From Guyanagaster necrorhizus (Eukaryota; Basidiomycota; Agaricomycetes; Agaricales; Physalacriaceae): DNA of 64,000 nucleotides. This document shows, in pieces, positions 24,850-36,280 of the stretch. The notes under the pieces are model-generated. The model ran no database searches, was not told the DNA's origin, and saw only the letters and a list, made by a program, of their open reading frames with translations. How positions within the stretch are numbered: the stretch's first letter is position 1; each line of letters opens with the position of its first letter. The position numbers and the translations under genes are program-made. Location: contig NW_025064901.1 of assembly GCF_019112545.1 (NCBI RefSeq), forward strand, positions 500,880 to 564,879. The letters run 5' to 3'.

Positions 24850-26145
24850 TGAGCCTCTGGTGAGGGGATCTACTCCTGATGGCCCTGAAGAAGCCAAGGA
24901 ATTGTTCCATCTGGAATGGTGAACTGCAGAGGAAGAATATGTGGAGGCCATAGAGAGCCATTTAGAATGGCAAGGGGAGTGAGAGCAGAAGGAAAGGGCT
25001 CATGTGGACTATATGGTCCAGGAGTCATGAAAAAAGGAGCAGAGAGAGGAATTGAAGAGAAAGAGAGAGGAGGTTTAGCAGGCCACAGAGGTGGACAAAG
25101 GAGGCAGAGGAGATGTTGAGAGAGGCAGCTCAGAGAGAGGCTGAGGAGAGGGAGGCTGTGGAGGCAGCAGCGAGAGCTGAGGCTGAGGAGGTAGAGCCAG
25201 AGAGGATGGTTACAGAGGATGGATTGCAAATGACTCCTGCAGAGGCCATTGATTTCCAGCTGCATCAAGTGTTGGTGGAATAGTTTAATCCTGACTCTGG
25301 TCTTCACTTTAAGAAGGTGACTCACCATGCACCTTCAGGGTCCAATGATGAGCAGGACAAGGGGACTGAGAGGGACAATGAGTCTGAGGAATCTGAGGGG
25401 ACTCTGAAGAGGAGGAAGAGAGTATGAGAGGAGAAGAGAAGGGTAGCGGTTCTGGCAGAGAAGGGCTGTAAATGCAAGTTCAGATTGAGGAGTATAGTAG
25501 ATGGCAGTAGAACAGAGATGGTCATTAGCTCCAAAAAGCAGGCAAAGTTAGAAGTGGTAGAACTGGCAGAGAGTGAAGAATTGTTGGATGGTGAAAGTAA
25601 GTGTCTTGGTTTTCTTTTATGGCTTAACTTAGCTTTTGTTTTTAGAGAGTTGTGTATGCTGTCATCAAAATGGTGCATGGTGTTATGCATGACTGGTAAC
25701 TGAAGGCATCAGTTGAGGGTGGACTTGCTCTCACTGCAAGGTCAAGAAAACTATCTGTTTGTTCAACAAGAGTATCATTATGAGTAAGGTGATCAGCAGT
25801 GTAGAGGTCTCTGCTGGTCTCTACCAACTTTCAAAATTGATACACAAGTTGATGCATCATGTGGATGAGTTGGCAGATAAGGTGGCAGATGTTTGTGATA
25901 CTGTGGCAGGTCTTTAAGATGACTATAGTTCCGATGATATGTCATCTCCTTTAGAGCTGTTTTTGGAGTCTGAGATAGAGGCCTGAAAGAAGGCCTGACT
26001 GATTTTCAAGGATGAGAGGGATCAGGAGGTGGAGAATCTTTGAGAGGTGATGTTGAAGGGGCTGGATGAGGATATAAAAGAGTTGAAGGAGCAGGGGAAG
26101 AGTTCAGGTTCTGGTGCAGACCCATTGGGTTCTACTTCTTTGTAA
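24850..26145 (+). pseudogene. Antisense gene of family B, copy in B-1 (six-cysteine cluster protein)
   Basis: A two-exon plus-strand gene convergent with pol. Exon 1 (about 24850-25596; start codon not certain) encodes an acidic region with many Glu, Arg and Ala, broken by stops, then a basic patch (LKRRKRV) and EELLDGE. The intron is 25597-25645 (gtaagt...tttttag, 49 bp, branch-like cttaac). Splicing keeps the frame and yields SCVCCHQNGAWCYA, then TCSHCKVKKTICLFNK: two C-x2-C-x6-C motifs 14 residues apart. A helical acidic tail ends at TAA 26143-26145, about 120 bp from the end of pol. The in-frame stops look like Arg, Gln or Trp codons hit by C-to-T type changes. I do not recognise the protein; a DNA- or RNA-binding regulatory or accessory role is only a guess. 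Confidence 0.68.
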
Positions 26146-26265
26146 AATATTTTGTATGAAATATATATAGAAAAGAGCATCAGATATTGGTAGTAGAGAA
26201 AAAAAAAATGTAAATACAAGATTTTGATTTTGAAAGTGTAAAAAAAGTGATTGAAATAGTAGTAA

Positions 26266-29200
26266 TTAGTGGTTAGAATTAAAATGATAAGGTGGAGCAC
26301 TGGTGGTGTCCAGAGTAGCATTGTATTAGGAATGAGATGTTTGAATGACTTTGAACAAGGATCCTAGTTTGTCTGGGTATCAGTGGTGGAATTCTTCAAT
26401 GAATTCATTGGCAGAGAACTCAGAGGCCAGTAACTAAGCAAATTCTTCATTGGTACCTTTGTATCCTAGCCACTGGATTTTGTATAGCAGTGGGTAGCAA
26501 AACTAGTAATCCAGTTTAGAGTCAAGGATTTGGGCTATTTCAAAATGTTCTTCTCCATTGACTTTGACTGGAGGCAGTAGTGGTTGGATTCAGTTAGAAA
26601 TAGTGTTTTCTTCTATGAGTTCTAATTGTGACATATGGAAGATGGGGTGAATGGACTGGAGATCTGGCAGAAGCCTCAGGGTAAAAGAGTGAGTACCAGG
26701 TTGGGCTATGATTTTGAAAGAACTAAGATATTTTTTTGAGAATTTTCTGATTAGGCAGATGGTTTTGATATGTTTGGAGCTGAGATAAGCCTTATCCTCC
26801 ACTGTAAATAGGGGTGCCAGAATCCAATGCTTGTCTGCTTGGATCTTGTAGTGAGACTGAGCTTCAAAAATTTCATTCTTCAGTAATTGATGAAGTTTAT
26901 CAAGGTTGACTGCAAAATCTTAGGCCCAAGTGGAGGCGATGTCTCTTTCAAAGTGAACAGTGATGTTGGGGTGGTAACTCTTGTTAGTGAAAAATAGGGA
27001 AATTCTAGTAGATGTGTTAGAGGCATTATTATAGGCAAATTCAGCAATGGGTAAGAGAGTGTCTCAGTTGTCCTGCTGGTAGGAGCAGTAGATGTGGATG
27101 TATTATTTCAGAGTTTGGTTTGCTCATTCTGTTTGTCTATTGGCCTCCAGATGATAACCAGAGGTAAGGTGGAGTTTTATATCAAGGGCTATAGCTAAGG
27201 CACAAGTAAATTGGGAGACAAATTCAGAGCCACAGTCAGATATGATGTGACTGGATACTCCATGTTTGAAGAATACATGGATAAGGAAAAGTTGAGTGAG
27301 CTCCATAGAGTTAATAGTGTCATAAGTGGGAATGAAGATGGCTTGCTTGCTAGCTCAGTCTATGACTACTAAGATAGTGGTAAATCCATTGGAGTCCAGT
27401 AGTTGTTCAGTAAAGTCTATGGAAATGGAATCCTATGGCCATTCAGAAACTGGCAGAGGTTTGAGTAACCTATAGAGGTGGTGTCTAGATGCCTTATTGC
27501 ACTCACAAACTGTGCAGGACTTAACATAGTGTCAGACATATTCATATATCTTTAGCCAAGTATAGTTCCACTGGACTAGTTCTAATGTCTGGTTTTGACT
27601 AAAGTGGCCTGCCAAAATATGGTCATGATTGTTCTATAGTATACAGAGATGGAGATCTCTAGACTCCAGAACATAGATGTGGCCTTCAAAGTGAAGAATG
27701 TCTGATTCATCAATGGACCACTGAGAGGGGGAGGATTCCAAAGTGGCCTTAGCCTGGTGGAGGCCATTGGAGGATGTAGAGTCAGAAGATTGTGCTTATT
27801 TGATATCAATGTGGAGCTTGTCAATGTCTATGATGACACTGGCTCAGAGGGTAGAGCCTTCAAGGTAGGTTGCATAGAGTGATGCAGAAAGTTATTCTTG
27901 GGTGAATATAGGTTAGAAATTATGAGGGTTGACTTGGGCATATTGGCTATCTCCCTTTTTAGGATAGACATCTCATCATCTAGTGAGCGTATCTGGTTTT
28001 CCACCAAGTTTTTCAGAGTGGAAACAAATTACTAGATTGAACTGGAATAGGTATTCAGACCAGTAGACTTGTTGGTGAGTTAGAATCTTAGTGATGCCAA
28101 AGTATTCAAGATTCTTGTGGTCTGTTATGACATTGATGAAGTCCACAGAGCCTTCAAGATAGTGCTGCTGAAGAGGATCTAAGCATGTGCAAAGTGAAAA
28201 CAGATACAGCAGAGTGTTATCCACTGCCCACACTCACACCAACACACACACAAAACTCTTAGTTTGTGGGGGGATTATAATGTGATAAAAGTAGCAATCA
28301 ACAAATATAATTGTCTTCTTCAATGAGATCACAGTGTGTGAATAGTAATAGTATGCTTATAACAGTCTGAGGTCTTTCTAAATCTCAAAGCTTTTTGTTT
28401 TATCAAAACAAGAGGTGGCAACTAGTGTTGTCAGGCCTCAAGGCAAAGGGTACTGCAGTTCAATACAATACATTGAAACACCCCTTCAAAGCTCTCAAAT
28501 AGTCCCAAGCACAGCTCAGATCAACTCAAATCTCTAACACACACAATACACAACTCAAAGCTTCACACTTTAAGCAGAAACCAATCACAAACACATCCAC
28601 AAGTGACCAAAAGTGCAGATCTCTGTTCACAAGTTTCCAAACCAATTGTAAACCCACAGGATTCAAATCTATGTGATCCAGAGACACAAACACAATAAAA
28701 CCCTGTCTGACAGACTAAAGAGTTTGAACCTCTGCCACCTGTAGTGCCATGTGTCACCAATATCTCAAAAACTCAAGATGATGCTCTTCAGACACTGCTC
28801 TCTTATTTTCAGGTTAAAGCACAATCCAAAACCTCTTATCAAACTGGGCTCAAGTCCTTTGCAAGCTTTAATGTCTTGCTTAGTTTTCACAGCACTCTTA
28901 ATGATATCAATAATCAGTTTATTCTCTCACCTGGGGTTACTAACACAAACCCAGAGCTAGAGTGCAAGACTTTCTGTGCTCAATACACTGCAACTGTGGG
29001 GGGTCAGAAACTCTCCCTCCCAGTCATACAATACTGTATTTAAATACTCTACTAGGATACTTACTAATACAATCCTACTATGGTATCCTCAAAGCATGGG
29101 ACTCTGTGCTGGATCCTGTGGGTATTATTCATGTGCATATCACAGTTACCACACTTATTCTCTTTCAGGCAATGACTGTACCCACTGTTTCTTCGCTAGC

Positions 29201-31900
29201 TGACATCAGCTAGCTGGCCTTGCCAGGTCTGCTTGCTTTCTTATTTCTCTGGTGACATCTCTGACATCAGTAAACTGTTCCAGACCCCTGGAGTTATTTC
29301 TTATGCCAGGAGCCAGTCACAATGGCTATGTTCTGCTTCTCTGTGTCCAACCAGTCATTCCATCTGACTCACTATATTTCTCAATATGATGTAGAGTCCC
29401 TCACTGTGTTATGCATGCTAAGGCACCATATATATGCATGCAAGGCTCAGGGCAGTACCCATGCTATTCATTCCTGGAGTAATATTCCTCTACTTGTTAG
29501 CTTGTTGTCATCTGTCTATTCCTTTGTTCAATACCCATTACTCAGATACCTTTCTTTGGGTCTCAGTTCTCTGTTCTAAGGCATATCCCATCAGAGCATC
29601 AATGGCTGTGCATCTTTGATTAATGTGATCAGACTTGCTGATTATATTTCGATCATAGTCTTTTTATTTTTAGCATGTTCTCTTGTAATAGTATTGGTGC
29701 ATTTAGGGCCAAGTGCTGGGATCTCACATGCAGCCTAACTCCTCTGATATTAGTCTGTTACTAGACCATACACTCTGCTTATTGTTACTTCAGTTTATCA
29801 TTATGATAGCTAGGTTTCTGTGCACTCTAGTCCTATTTTCTGTTACATGCTTACTGGACTGGAATGCAGTCTATGTATTCACAATTTTTGCAATTTTACA
29901 TGCCTGAACATAGAGAAGGCATATCACCACCAATGTTTAAAAGCTTCAAAAATGGTCAGAAGCTCCTTGTCATGAGTGTCATAGTTGAGTTTGGCATTGT
30001 TGGAGGCTCTGAGAGCAGAATGCAATCAGGTGAATTTCACCATCTTTGAGGTAGATAGAGAGGATAGCTGCAATGGCATAATCAGAGGTGTCAGTTTCCA
30101 CCACTATCTTTTGATCAGGAACCCAGTGAGTAAGGATGGAAGCATATGTAAAGGCCTGTTTTAATTCATTGAAGATAGCTAAGCAATTGTCATCAAATTT
30201 CCATAGAGTTTTCTTGTGGGTGAGTCATGTAAGAGGAATGATGATGTCACTATATCCATGTATGAAGCAACAGTAGAAGTTAGCAAAGCCAAGGAAGAAT
30301 TGGATATCCTTGACTTTTTGCAGCACTGGCCAGTCAACAATGGCCTTGACTTTTTCTTCAGACATGCAAAGTCCTTCAGATGATAGGATGTAGCCTAGGT
30401 ACTCCATAGAGTCCCAGTTGAATTTGCATTTGAAATCCTTGCAGTAGAGTCTATTAGCTTTAAGCCTGTGTAGGACCTCTTGAATATATTTCTGGTGATC
30501 TTCTAGGTTGTCAGAATATATGAGGATGTCATTGAGGTAGATTACTACTGATATGTTGAGCATGTCAGAGAATATATCATTCACAAATCATTAGAATGCT
30601 GCTGGAGCATTTGTGAGACCAAAAGGCATAACATGCCATTCGAAGAAACTATAATAGGTCTGGAAGGCTGTTTTCCATTTATCCCCCTTAGCTATATGAA
30701 CAAGATGGTAGACATGCCTAAAGTCGAGTTTGGTGTAGATGCATATGGAGTGGGTGGAGTCAAGGAGATCAGAAATGAGGAGGAGAGGGTAGTGATCTTT
30801 GTTGGAGACTTTGTTTAGGCTATGGTAGTTGATACAAAGTCAGAGTTCACTGGTCTTTTTCTTGACAAATAGAACTGGAGCCCCATGTAGAGAGTGAGAT
30901 AGAGTAATGAACCCATTGCACAGATTATCATCAATAAACTCTCATAGAGTCTTGAGTTCAGATTCTGAGAGAGAATAAATAAGTCCAAGTGGTAGAGATG
31001 TTCCTTCCTCAAGGTTGATTTTGAGGTTGTATGGCCTGTGTTCAGGTAGCTTTTCAGAGAGGATATTGCTGAAGATGTCTGCAAAATCATGGTACTCTAC
31101 TGGCACTGATAAAAGATCTGCTGGTTCCATGGATATAGCTTTGGCTCCAATATTAGGCAAGGAAGGCTGCAGTGTGAACTGCTGAGTGCCTTCTTCTGCA
31201 CTGGCTCAGACAAATGTGACAGTGAATATGATGGAGATCTTTGGATGTGCTTTCATAGTAAAAGACTCTGAGGGAGGATAGAAGTAGATGGGTTCATATG
31301 GGAATAGAGTCTGCCAGCTATCTGGAGTTGATTTGGAATAGGGTGAAGTCCCAGGAGTTGGACTGATAGAGTCTGGTGGGCACAGAAGTCTCAGATTTGA
31401 GCTGGAAGGCTCAGAAAGGGATAGACTGTTGTCCTATAGGCACAGAAGTCTCTGGGATGCAGTAGAGGCTGCAGAATTGGTTGGAGTAAGATCCTAGTAG
31501 CTTGAGCAGAAAATGATACTGTTCTCAGCCTAGTCAATCAGTGGATTGTAGCAGGAGAGCCAGTTGTATTCTAGGACAAGATTGCAAGATGAATCCAGAG
31601 GAGTGACATAGAAGTCAATGGAGAAGGTGTCTCCAGATGGGAAACAGATGAGGATAGTTGTGATTTGAGATATATGGCTCCTGATGAAGCCATCAAATAA
31701 TTGAAGTTGCACACTAGGGATGGTTTTAATGGAAATTTCATTGGCAGCTACATACTTAGTGTCAACAAAGTAGTGGCTAGAGCCAGAATCAATAAGGGCA
31801 GGAAAATGCAGAATGATACAAGTTGGGGAACCATCAGGTTCTGTGGTAGTCAGTAATTCTGCTGAGAGAGGAATGTGAAAGGAGTGATTGAAAAGGGATG
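26266..31900 (-). pseudogene. pol: Family B pol (B-1), split by X-1
   Basis: Minus-strand order: protease (about 31720-31830, DSGSSHYFVDTKY), RT (about 30225-31160, [13 protein letters not shown] with one catalytic Asp changed to Asn), RNase H (interrupted by X-1 between 28168 and 29927; the tail reads [11 protein letters not shown]), integrase (zinc finger about 27480-27700; core with IISDCGSEFVSQF, 27124-27306), C-terminal FSKKYLSSFKII (26590-26802) and a chromodomain-like segment YKIQWLGYKGTNEEFA (about 26420-26510). Stops and indels are scattered along it. The nearest known type is a fungal chromovirus. Confidence 0.87.
28169..29926. mobile_element. Element X, copy X-1: 1.76-kb insertion of unknown class
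   Basis: Comparison with B-2 (40250-40265) shows exactly where foreign sequence enters and leaves the RNase H region of B-1. The insert starts TGAAGAG and ends ATATCA, so its ends can be read as TG...CA. The flanks ctgc (28165-28168) and ccac (29927-29930) differ only by transitions and would be a decayed 4-bp duplication; a 5-bp reading (ctgct/ccacc) is also possible. Its first 410 bp match 63576-64000. I see no transposase, RT or inverted repeats of any length. It may be a solo LTR of a large-LTR element or a non-autonomous element. Confidence 0.75.
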
Positions 31901-31979
31901 TTGCATTGAGAGTGATGACCTCCAGTGTGCAAATAGAGTCAATGCAACCCTGAACTCACATGGAGGGAACAGGGTTGCT

Positions 31980-33400
31980 TCCTAGTTTTCTGACTCTGTC
32001 AGAGCCAGTTCCATAGGAGCAGTGTCGACTTCTGCTACATGACCCTTGATGGAGGCTGCTGTCTTCCACTTGTTGCAGTCCTTGGTCTTGTGTTTGGCTC
32101 CACAGAACATGCAAAGGTTGTTCTAGTGCCAGTGGTTTTTTTTTTTCTGAGTAAGATGGCCATCTTTATCTAGCTTGTTAGCATAGGGCTTAAGGGTGGT
32201 AGATTTCAGTGTGGAGCTGGAGTCTAAGGAAGATGTGTTAGACCCCTTGGATTTGGAGTTGGGGAATTTATTGTCCTAGTTTTCACAGGCAATTTCAGTC
32301 TTCTGGGTCCAGTAGTGAGCATCAAGTTCTTAGGCAAGAAAGTGCATATCATGAAGGTTGTTTGGCTTCCCATGGTGTGCCATGTCATTCTTGATACAGG
32401 TGCAGAGGCCACAGTAAAAGGCATGGTGGAGGGAGTTATCTCTATACCCAATTTGTGAAGTGTACTGGTTGAATTGGACTATATACTTCATGATCCAGTC
32501 TTTATCATGCATCTGAAGGTGTTTTAATGCATCTTCAGCATCTCCAATAGCATCAAAGAGGCTGAAGTTGCTATGAAGTTCATCTAGAAAAGCTGCATAG
32601 GAGAATTGTCAGACTGGTGGATTCCACAGATTGGGGTTAAGAATGTCTGGTTCAAACCAGTTAAGCACAGTGCCAGCCAGGAATGAAATGGCATAGTTAA
32701 CCTTGTTAGCATCTGTTGCAAATATGGTAGGTCTGTTGTTGAAGTTCAACTGAAGAGAGACAATGAAAGCCTTCAGTTTATGAGGGTTAGAGCCATCAAA
32801 TGGTTCTAGTTCCTTGACTTTGGTATGAGTAGTGGCTGGTTTAGAGTTGTTGAGGGAAGTGGAGACTCGTCATAACAGGTTCATGAATTCTAGGAATATA
32901 TCCTGCTGATTTGGATTGTTACTTTCTGCAGGACCATCAGAGCTGTTTGGGTTATTGAGACCACCTGGACCTCCTGGATCTCTTAAACCTCCTGGTCCAC
33001 CTGAAAAAGAGTTTGGTGGATTACCACCTGGTTCCCATCAGATGAGAGTATGAGTAGAGATGTCTGGATTCCCATGCATGTTGTCTAGGGATAAGAGGTC
33101 TATTGGAGAGTCAGTTTGGGCACCATATATCAGGCTGGCCTGTTGGACTCTATTGGTTGAGATGCTGGTGGCATTGAAAGAGTTAGGAGAATCATCATAA
33201 TTAGGTTGGTGGGCAGTGAAGCTAGAGTGATTGTAGGTTTCCTTATGGAAAGATTGTCCTTCACTGGAGGCCGATCTGAAAAGGCCTGGTTGTTTCTTTG
33301 AGGTGGAGGCCAGAATGTCTTCCATAGAAAACATGTTTGGATGGGTGGGCTGAGTTTGTTTGAGATTGGTTTCTGTGGGTTCAGTAAATGTGGTGGACAT
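31980..33400 (-). pseudogene. gag: Family B gag (B-1)
   Basis: Starts with a real ATG at 33400 (MSTTFTEPTETNLKQTQPTH), about 30 bp after the self-primer site. The N-terminal part is open for 120 codons. Capsid-like pieces lie at 32224-32512. A CCHC-like knuckle (sense CMFCGA...DC in B-2) maps to about 32080-32120 here. It has decayed by stops in the middle. The knuckle spacing is C-x2-C-x3-H-x4-C in the B-2 copy, one residue shorter than the usual C-x2-C-x4-H-x4-C. Confidence 0.75.
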
Positions 33401-33426
33401 AATAAAATTTTTGACTTAAGGGTTTG

Positions 33427-33437
33427 AGTTTGAATAT
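33427..33437 (-). promoter_or_regulatory. Self-primer binding site of B-1
   Basis: The sense sequence ATATTCAAACT begins two bases after the 5' LTR end. It is complementary to AGTTTGAATAT in the family B LTR (see 12655-12665); in this element's own 5' LTR the matching 11-mer keeps a CG (33675-33685). Eleven nucleotides is the primer length described for Tf1. Confidence 0.65.
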
Positions 33438-33439
33438 AC

Positions 33440-33937
33440 TGTTAAGAATGTGCTAATTGAGTGGGCTTGAGTGCACATATAGAGTCCAGCAGAGTGCATG
33501 GATGTTGATGAAGCTATTGACAACATCACTCTTGAGTCAGAGCCCAAGAATCTGGATAGACCAAATAGAGTTCTGTTAGAGAAGCAAACCAGAATGTCTT
33601 TCAGAGCAGAATCTGATGGACAAGATAAGGAGGAGTTGAAGTGGATGCGAAGTGTAGATGGCTTATCCAAGTTGATATTCGAACTGAGTAGTTATAATGA
33701 TATATATGGCTTTATATACTAATGGTAGCTAATTCTGAGTCAGATTCCATTGGGTTCTAGTGTCAGTATTTGCTACCAAGTTTGGGGTCTAGATATTACA
33801 ATGTGAAATACAGATATGAAATGATAATGGTGAAATGAAATTAGTAGGTAATGAGAAGTGGCTGGAGTCTAGTGGGTAGTGTGATTGGATTTATGGTTGG
33901 TTGAGATGACATAAAGGCCAGCAGCATGCATGTAACA
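33440..33937 (-). repeat. B-1 5' LTR
   Basis: 498 bp, the same length as the 3' LTR, tgttaag...tgtaaca. It is followed by the right half of the ATATG duplication. It keeps a few CpGs (33648, 33680) that the 3' LTR has lost. Confidence 0.93.
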
Positions 33938-33942
33938 ATATG

Positions 33943-33994
33943 ATACAGTATCTGTTTATCATATATTCTGATCATATGTGACTTGAGTCTAACA
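33943..33994 (+). repeat. Family A 3' LTR of A-4, last part
   Basis: Continuation of the LTR interrupted by B-1; ends in gagtctaaca. It aligns with the tail of the neighbouring A-5 LTR, including ctgtttatca and cttgag.ctaaca. Confidence 0.8.
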
Positions 33995-34113
33995 CTTTGG
34001 CTTTGAGACATAAACCTGCTATACACATATAGTGGACTCAGATGTGACTGTACAAACTCAATACAGCATCTGTTTATCACATATTATTGGTCACATATTG
34101 CTTGAGCTTAACA
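33995..34113 (+). repeat. Tail of the family A 5' LTR (A-5)
   Basis: About 119 bp ending gcttaaca and followed by the primer site, so this is the 3' end of a 5' LTR. The front of the LTR is missing: A-4 lies directly upstream. Confidence 0.75.
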
Positions 34114-34114
34114 A

Positions 34115-34127
34115 TTAGCTTGAAGCT
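34115..34127 (+). promoter_or_regulatory. Self-primer binding site of A-5
   Basis: TTAGCTTGAAGCT, one base after the LTR end and complementary to AGCTTCAAGCTAA in family A LTRs. Same position as in A-1, A-6 and A-7. Confidence 0.65.
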
Positions 34128-35581
34128 TCTTGCTTCTCTTTTTTTATGCATATTAGTGTGAAAGAAACTAAATGCCACTATCAGCCATATCAACCTCTGA
34201 TCTCACTAACAGCTGAACTAGCAATGCTCAGCATATTAGATTTAGAAATCTATAAATGTGGCTGACACATCTCCCTCTGATCTCAAACTATGAGAATGAG
34301 AATTTCTCTGATGACTTATTTAATGCTAAACTGTTTTCTAACTCTTCTACTGCTCCATCTGAGCATAGAATTAAAGACCATGCTAGAGACTCTCTTGATG
34401 CCACTAGAATGGCTTCAGGCTTTTAACATATGTCCTCAGACTCTGGATACAACTCTCTCTATACAACTCTGGAAGAAAGCCCAGCCTTCTCTATCTATAC
34501 CAACTATAGTAGTAGTAGAGCTACTGATCTCTGATTGAATGATGAGAATCCATTAGAAAGGTGGAGACAGAGTCTCTACTACTAAGTCACCCCTAACAGA
34601 GGTCTATGAGAGATTCTCTTTCTAATAGACACAGATTGAGCTGAGGACCTTGTTGAGTACACAGCAGCCTAAGCTCAGAACAAGCATGAGGAGACCAGAT
34701 ACAATGCTCAGTACCAATGTCACCAGTGTGAGCTCAAGGCCACTATCTGGGGATCTGCTTCTCCAATATGATACAGACTTCAAACTGAAATCTCAGGCTC
34801 CCTATTCAGAGAGCACAGAACAACAGAAACTGACTCTTAGATCAGACTTGCAGAAGCTGTCACTCTAAGCAAGATAGCTTGGCAGAACATTTATCTTCCT
34901 TCTCCCAGATGTCTTGACACTCCTAGTACAGATATTATTCCCTTAGATATCAGATTCATCCTAAATGCCTATGGACTTCAGATCCCTTCCAATATCTATA
35001 TCAGTGACTACAGCATCTAAAGGTTCCTCAGAGAAAGAATTATAAGATTATTTCTCAATCTATTTTTTTACTAAAACTTTTGCTGATATCACTAAGAACT
35101 GGAGGAGCAAAGAACATGTAGAGATCACTGAGGAGACTCTGAAATCAGCACCAGCTAACTCTAGTCACAGTCTTCTCTTGAAACTGGCTCTAATATTGCT
35201 AGACTCAGCATCTAGAATGAAGACCAGCTCTTCCATGATAATTGAATCTCATGCTCTGTCTATTTATGATCAGTCTAGCAACTTCTTTGTCAAGGACAGC
35301 AAGAAAGAGGTGAATGATGAGGATGAGAAAGACAAGAAGAGTGATTGGTTTGCTCTTCTTAAATACTTCACATACCTGGGAGACTCTGCCAAGGTAGTAG
35401 ATGAAGGAGCACTTATTACAAGAAATTCAGTAAAAACAGAAGAAAGAATATTTGTGGCTTTATCAGGAAAAAACAGCCATATTGTAGAAAGACATTAGCT
35501 CATTAATATTGCCATTCAGACAGAAGTATATAACCACAGACAATATTGAAAAAATTAACATTTTATAGTATGCTACAATTG
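34128..35581 (+). other. Family A leader of A-5, first part
   Basis: Coding-like but broken. The frame at about 34645-34735 (EYTAA-stop-AQNKHEE...QYQCHQCELKA) matches the A-1 leader translated on its own sense strand. The longest open piece (35178-35498) has the acidic stretch KEVNDEDEKDKKSDWFA. There is no recognisable domain beyond a possible C-x2-C pair. It is interrupted by the solo LTR at 35582. Confidence 0.5.
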
Positions 35582-36094
35582 TGTTAGGCCCAAATTCCAC
35601 ATGACTAGTAACACATGATAAACTGACAGAACCTCGCACTTTGGGTTAGACTGTCAGAGTTCACTTTATGTGTGACCAGTGTTGTGTTGTCAAGGCATTT
35701 GCAAGTAGCTCGAGATAAGATGGTGAAGAATAAACTTTAGCTTAACGCTGAGCTACTACAGTGAAAGTTGCCTACTTAAATACTGTTCTGTTATCATGCT
35801 ATAAATAAATGTTCATAAAAGTTATTGTCTGTCATGAAGCTGTTACCCCTGCTGTTGCCAAGCGCTCCACAAAAGCTGTTATGCTATTACTGTTGCACTG
35901 CAATTTGTTGACAAAAGGAGTATTGTCTCTCTCTTCACAGTGCACAGCAGTGTGTGCTAGCAGAAGCCAATTGGGTGCTGACTAAGCTTCCCACAGTTCT
36001 AAGTGCTGGCCTAGGTGCTCTGACTAAGCGAGGATAGGGGTCATTCCAGACAAAAGAAGAGAAAAAATGAAAAGAAAATGGAAAAATCATAACA
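35582..36094 (-). repeat. Solo family A LTR in the A-5 leader
   Basis: 513 bp, tgttaggc...atcataaca, with a perfect AATTG duplication (35577-35581 and 36095-36099). It still carries several CpGs (for example aagcgctcc and gctcgag) while its surroundings have none, so it should be younger than A-5, B-2 and A-6. Confidence 0.93.
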
Positions 36095-36280
36095 AATTGA
36101 ATAAGCTATTTTTATTAATAATAGGATCTATCTTAAAGACCAACTGAGGAAACTTTTAATATACAAATCTAAATACAAGGTTAAACCTATGTCATGAACT
36201 CCTTCAGTAGTGCTAAAATAAGCTATCTATATAGCTCTATCTCTCTGAAGCTCCATGATCCAGTATATATACTCAATACC
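36095..36280 (+). other. Family A leader of A-5, second part
   Basis: 186 bp between the solo LTR and B-2. It matches the reverse complement of the A-1 leader around 4080-4170 (the segment that recalls ttttatttataa). Confidence 0.6.

Larger units (their letters stand above)
24208..33937 (-). mobile_element. Full-length family B element B-1
   Basis: Both LTRs (24208-24705 and 33440-33937, 498 bp each) and a perfect 5-bp duplication ATATG (24203-24207 and 33938-33942) define a complete minus-strand insertion into the 3' LTR of A-4. Its 9.73 kb includes the 1.76-kb X-1 insertion; without it, the length agrees with B-2 (7.96 kb). Sense order: 5' LTR, self-primer site, gag, protease, RT, RNase H, integrase, chromodomain, antisense gene, polypurine tract, 3' LTR. 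Confidence 0.95.
18386..33994 (+). mobile_element. Family A element, copy A-4 (5' truncated, with nested insertions)
   Basis: Plus-strand copy: leader end, gag, protease, RT, RNase H, integrase, chromodomain, polypurine tract (AAAGAGGGGGTAA just before 23799) and 3' LTR. An A-type solo LTR (22359-22890) sits in integrase and the full-length B-1 sits in the 3' LTR (24208-33937). The 5' LTR and most of the leader are missing at the junction with A-3. CpG is nearly absent. Confidence 0.88.

Noticed and set aside
28690..28760. tRNA-like segment in X-1 (gtttgaacc with gcca nearby) suggesting a tRNA gene or a pol III promoter
   Set aside because: T-loop-like bases are present but no cloverleaf, anticodon arm or correctly spaced A box can be built.
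28744..29600. Overlapping short plus-strand frames inside X-1
   Set aside because: No motif, no conserved start and no second copy in the window to test conservation; not called as genes.
28169..29926. Element X as a Helitron
   Set aside because: No TC start or CTRR end with hairpin, and the flanks look like a short target duplication rather than an A/T insertion site.
34290..34538. Open Leu-rich frame in the A-5 leader that could look like a membrane protein
   Set aside because: Different frame from the segments conserved with the A-1 and A-6 leaders; likely chance in decayed sequence.
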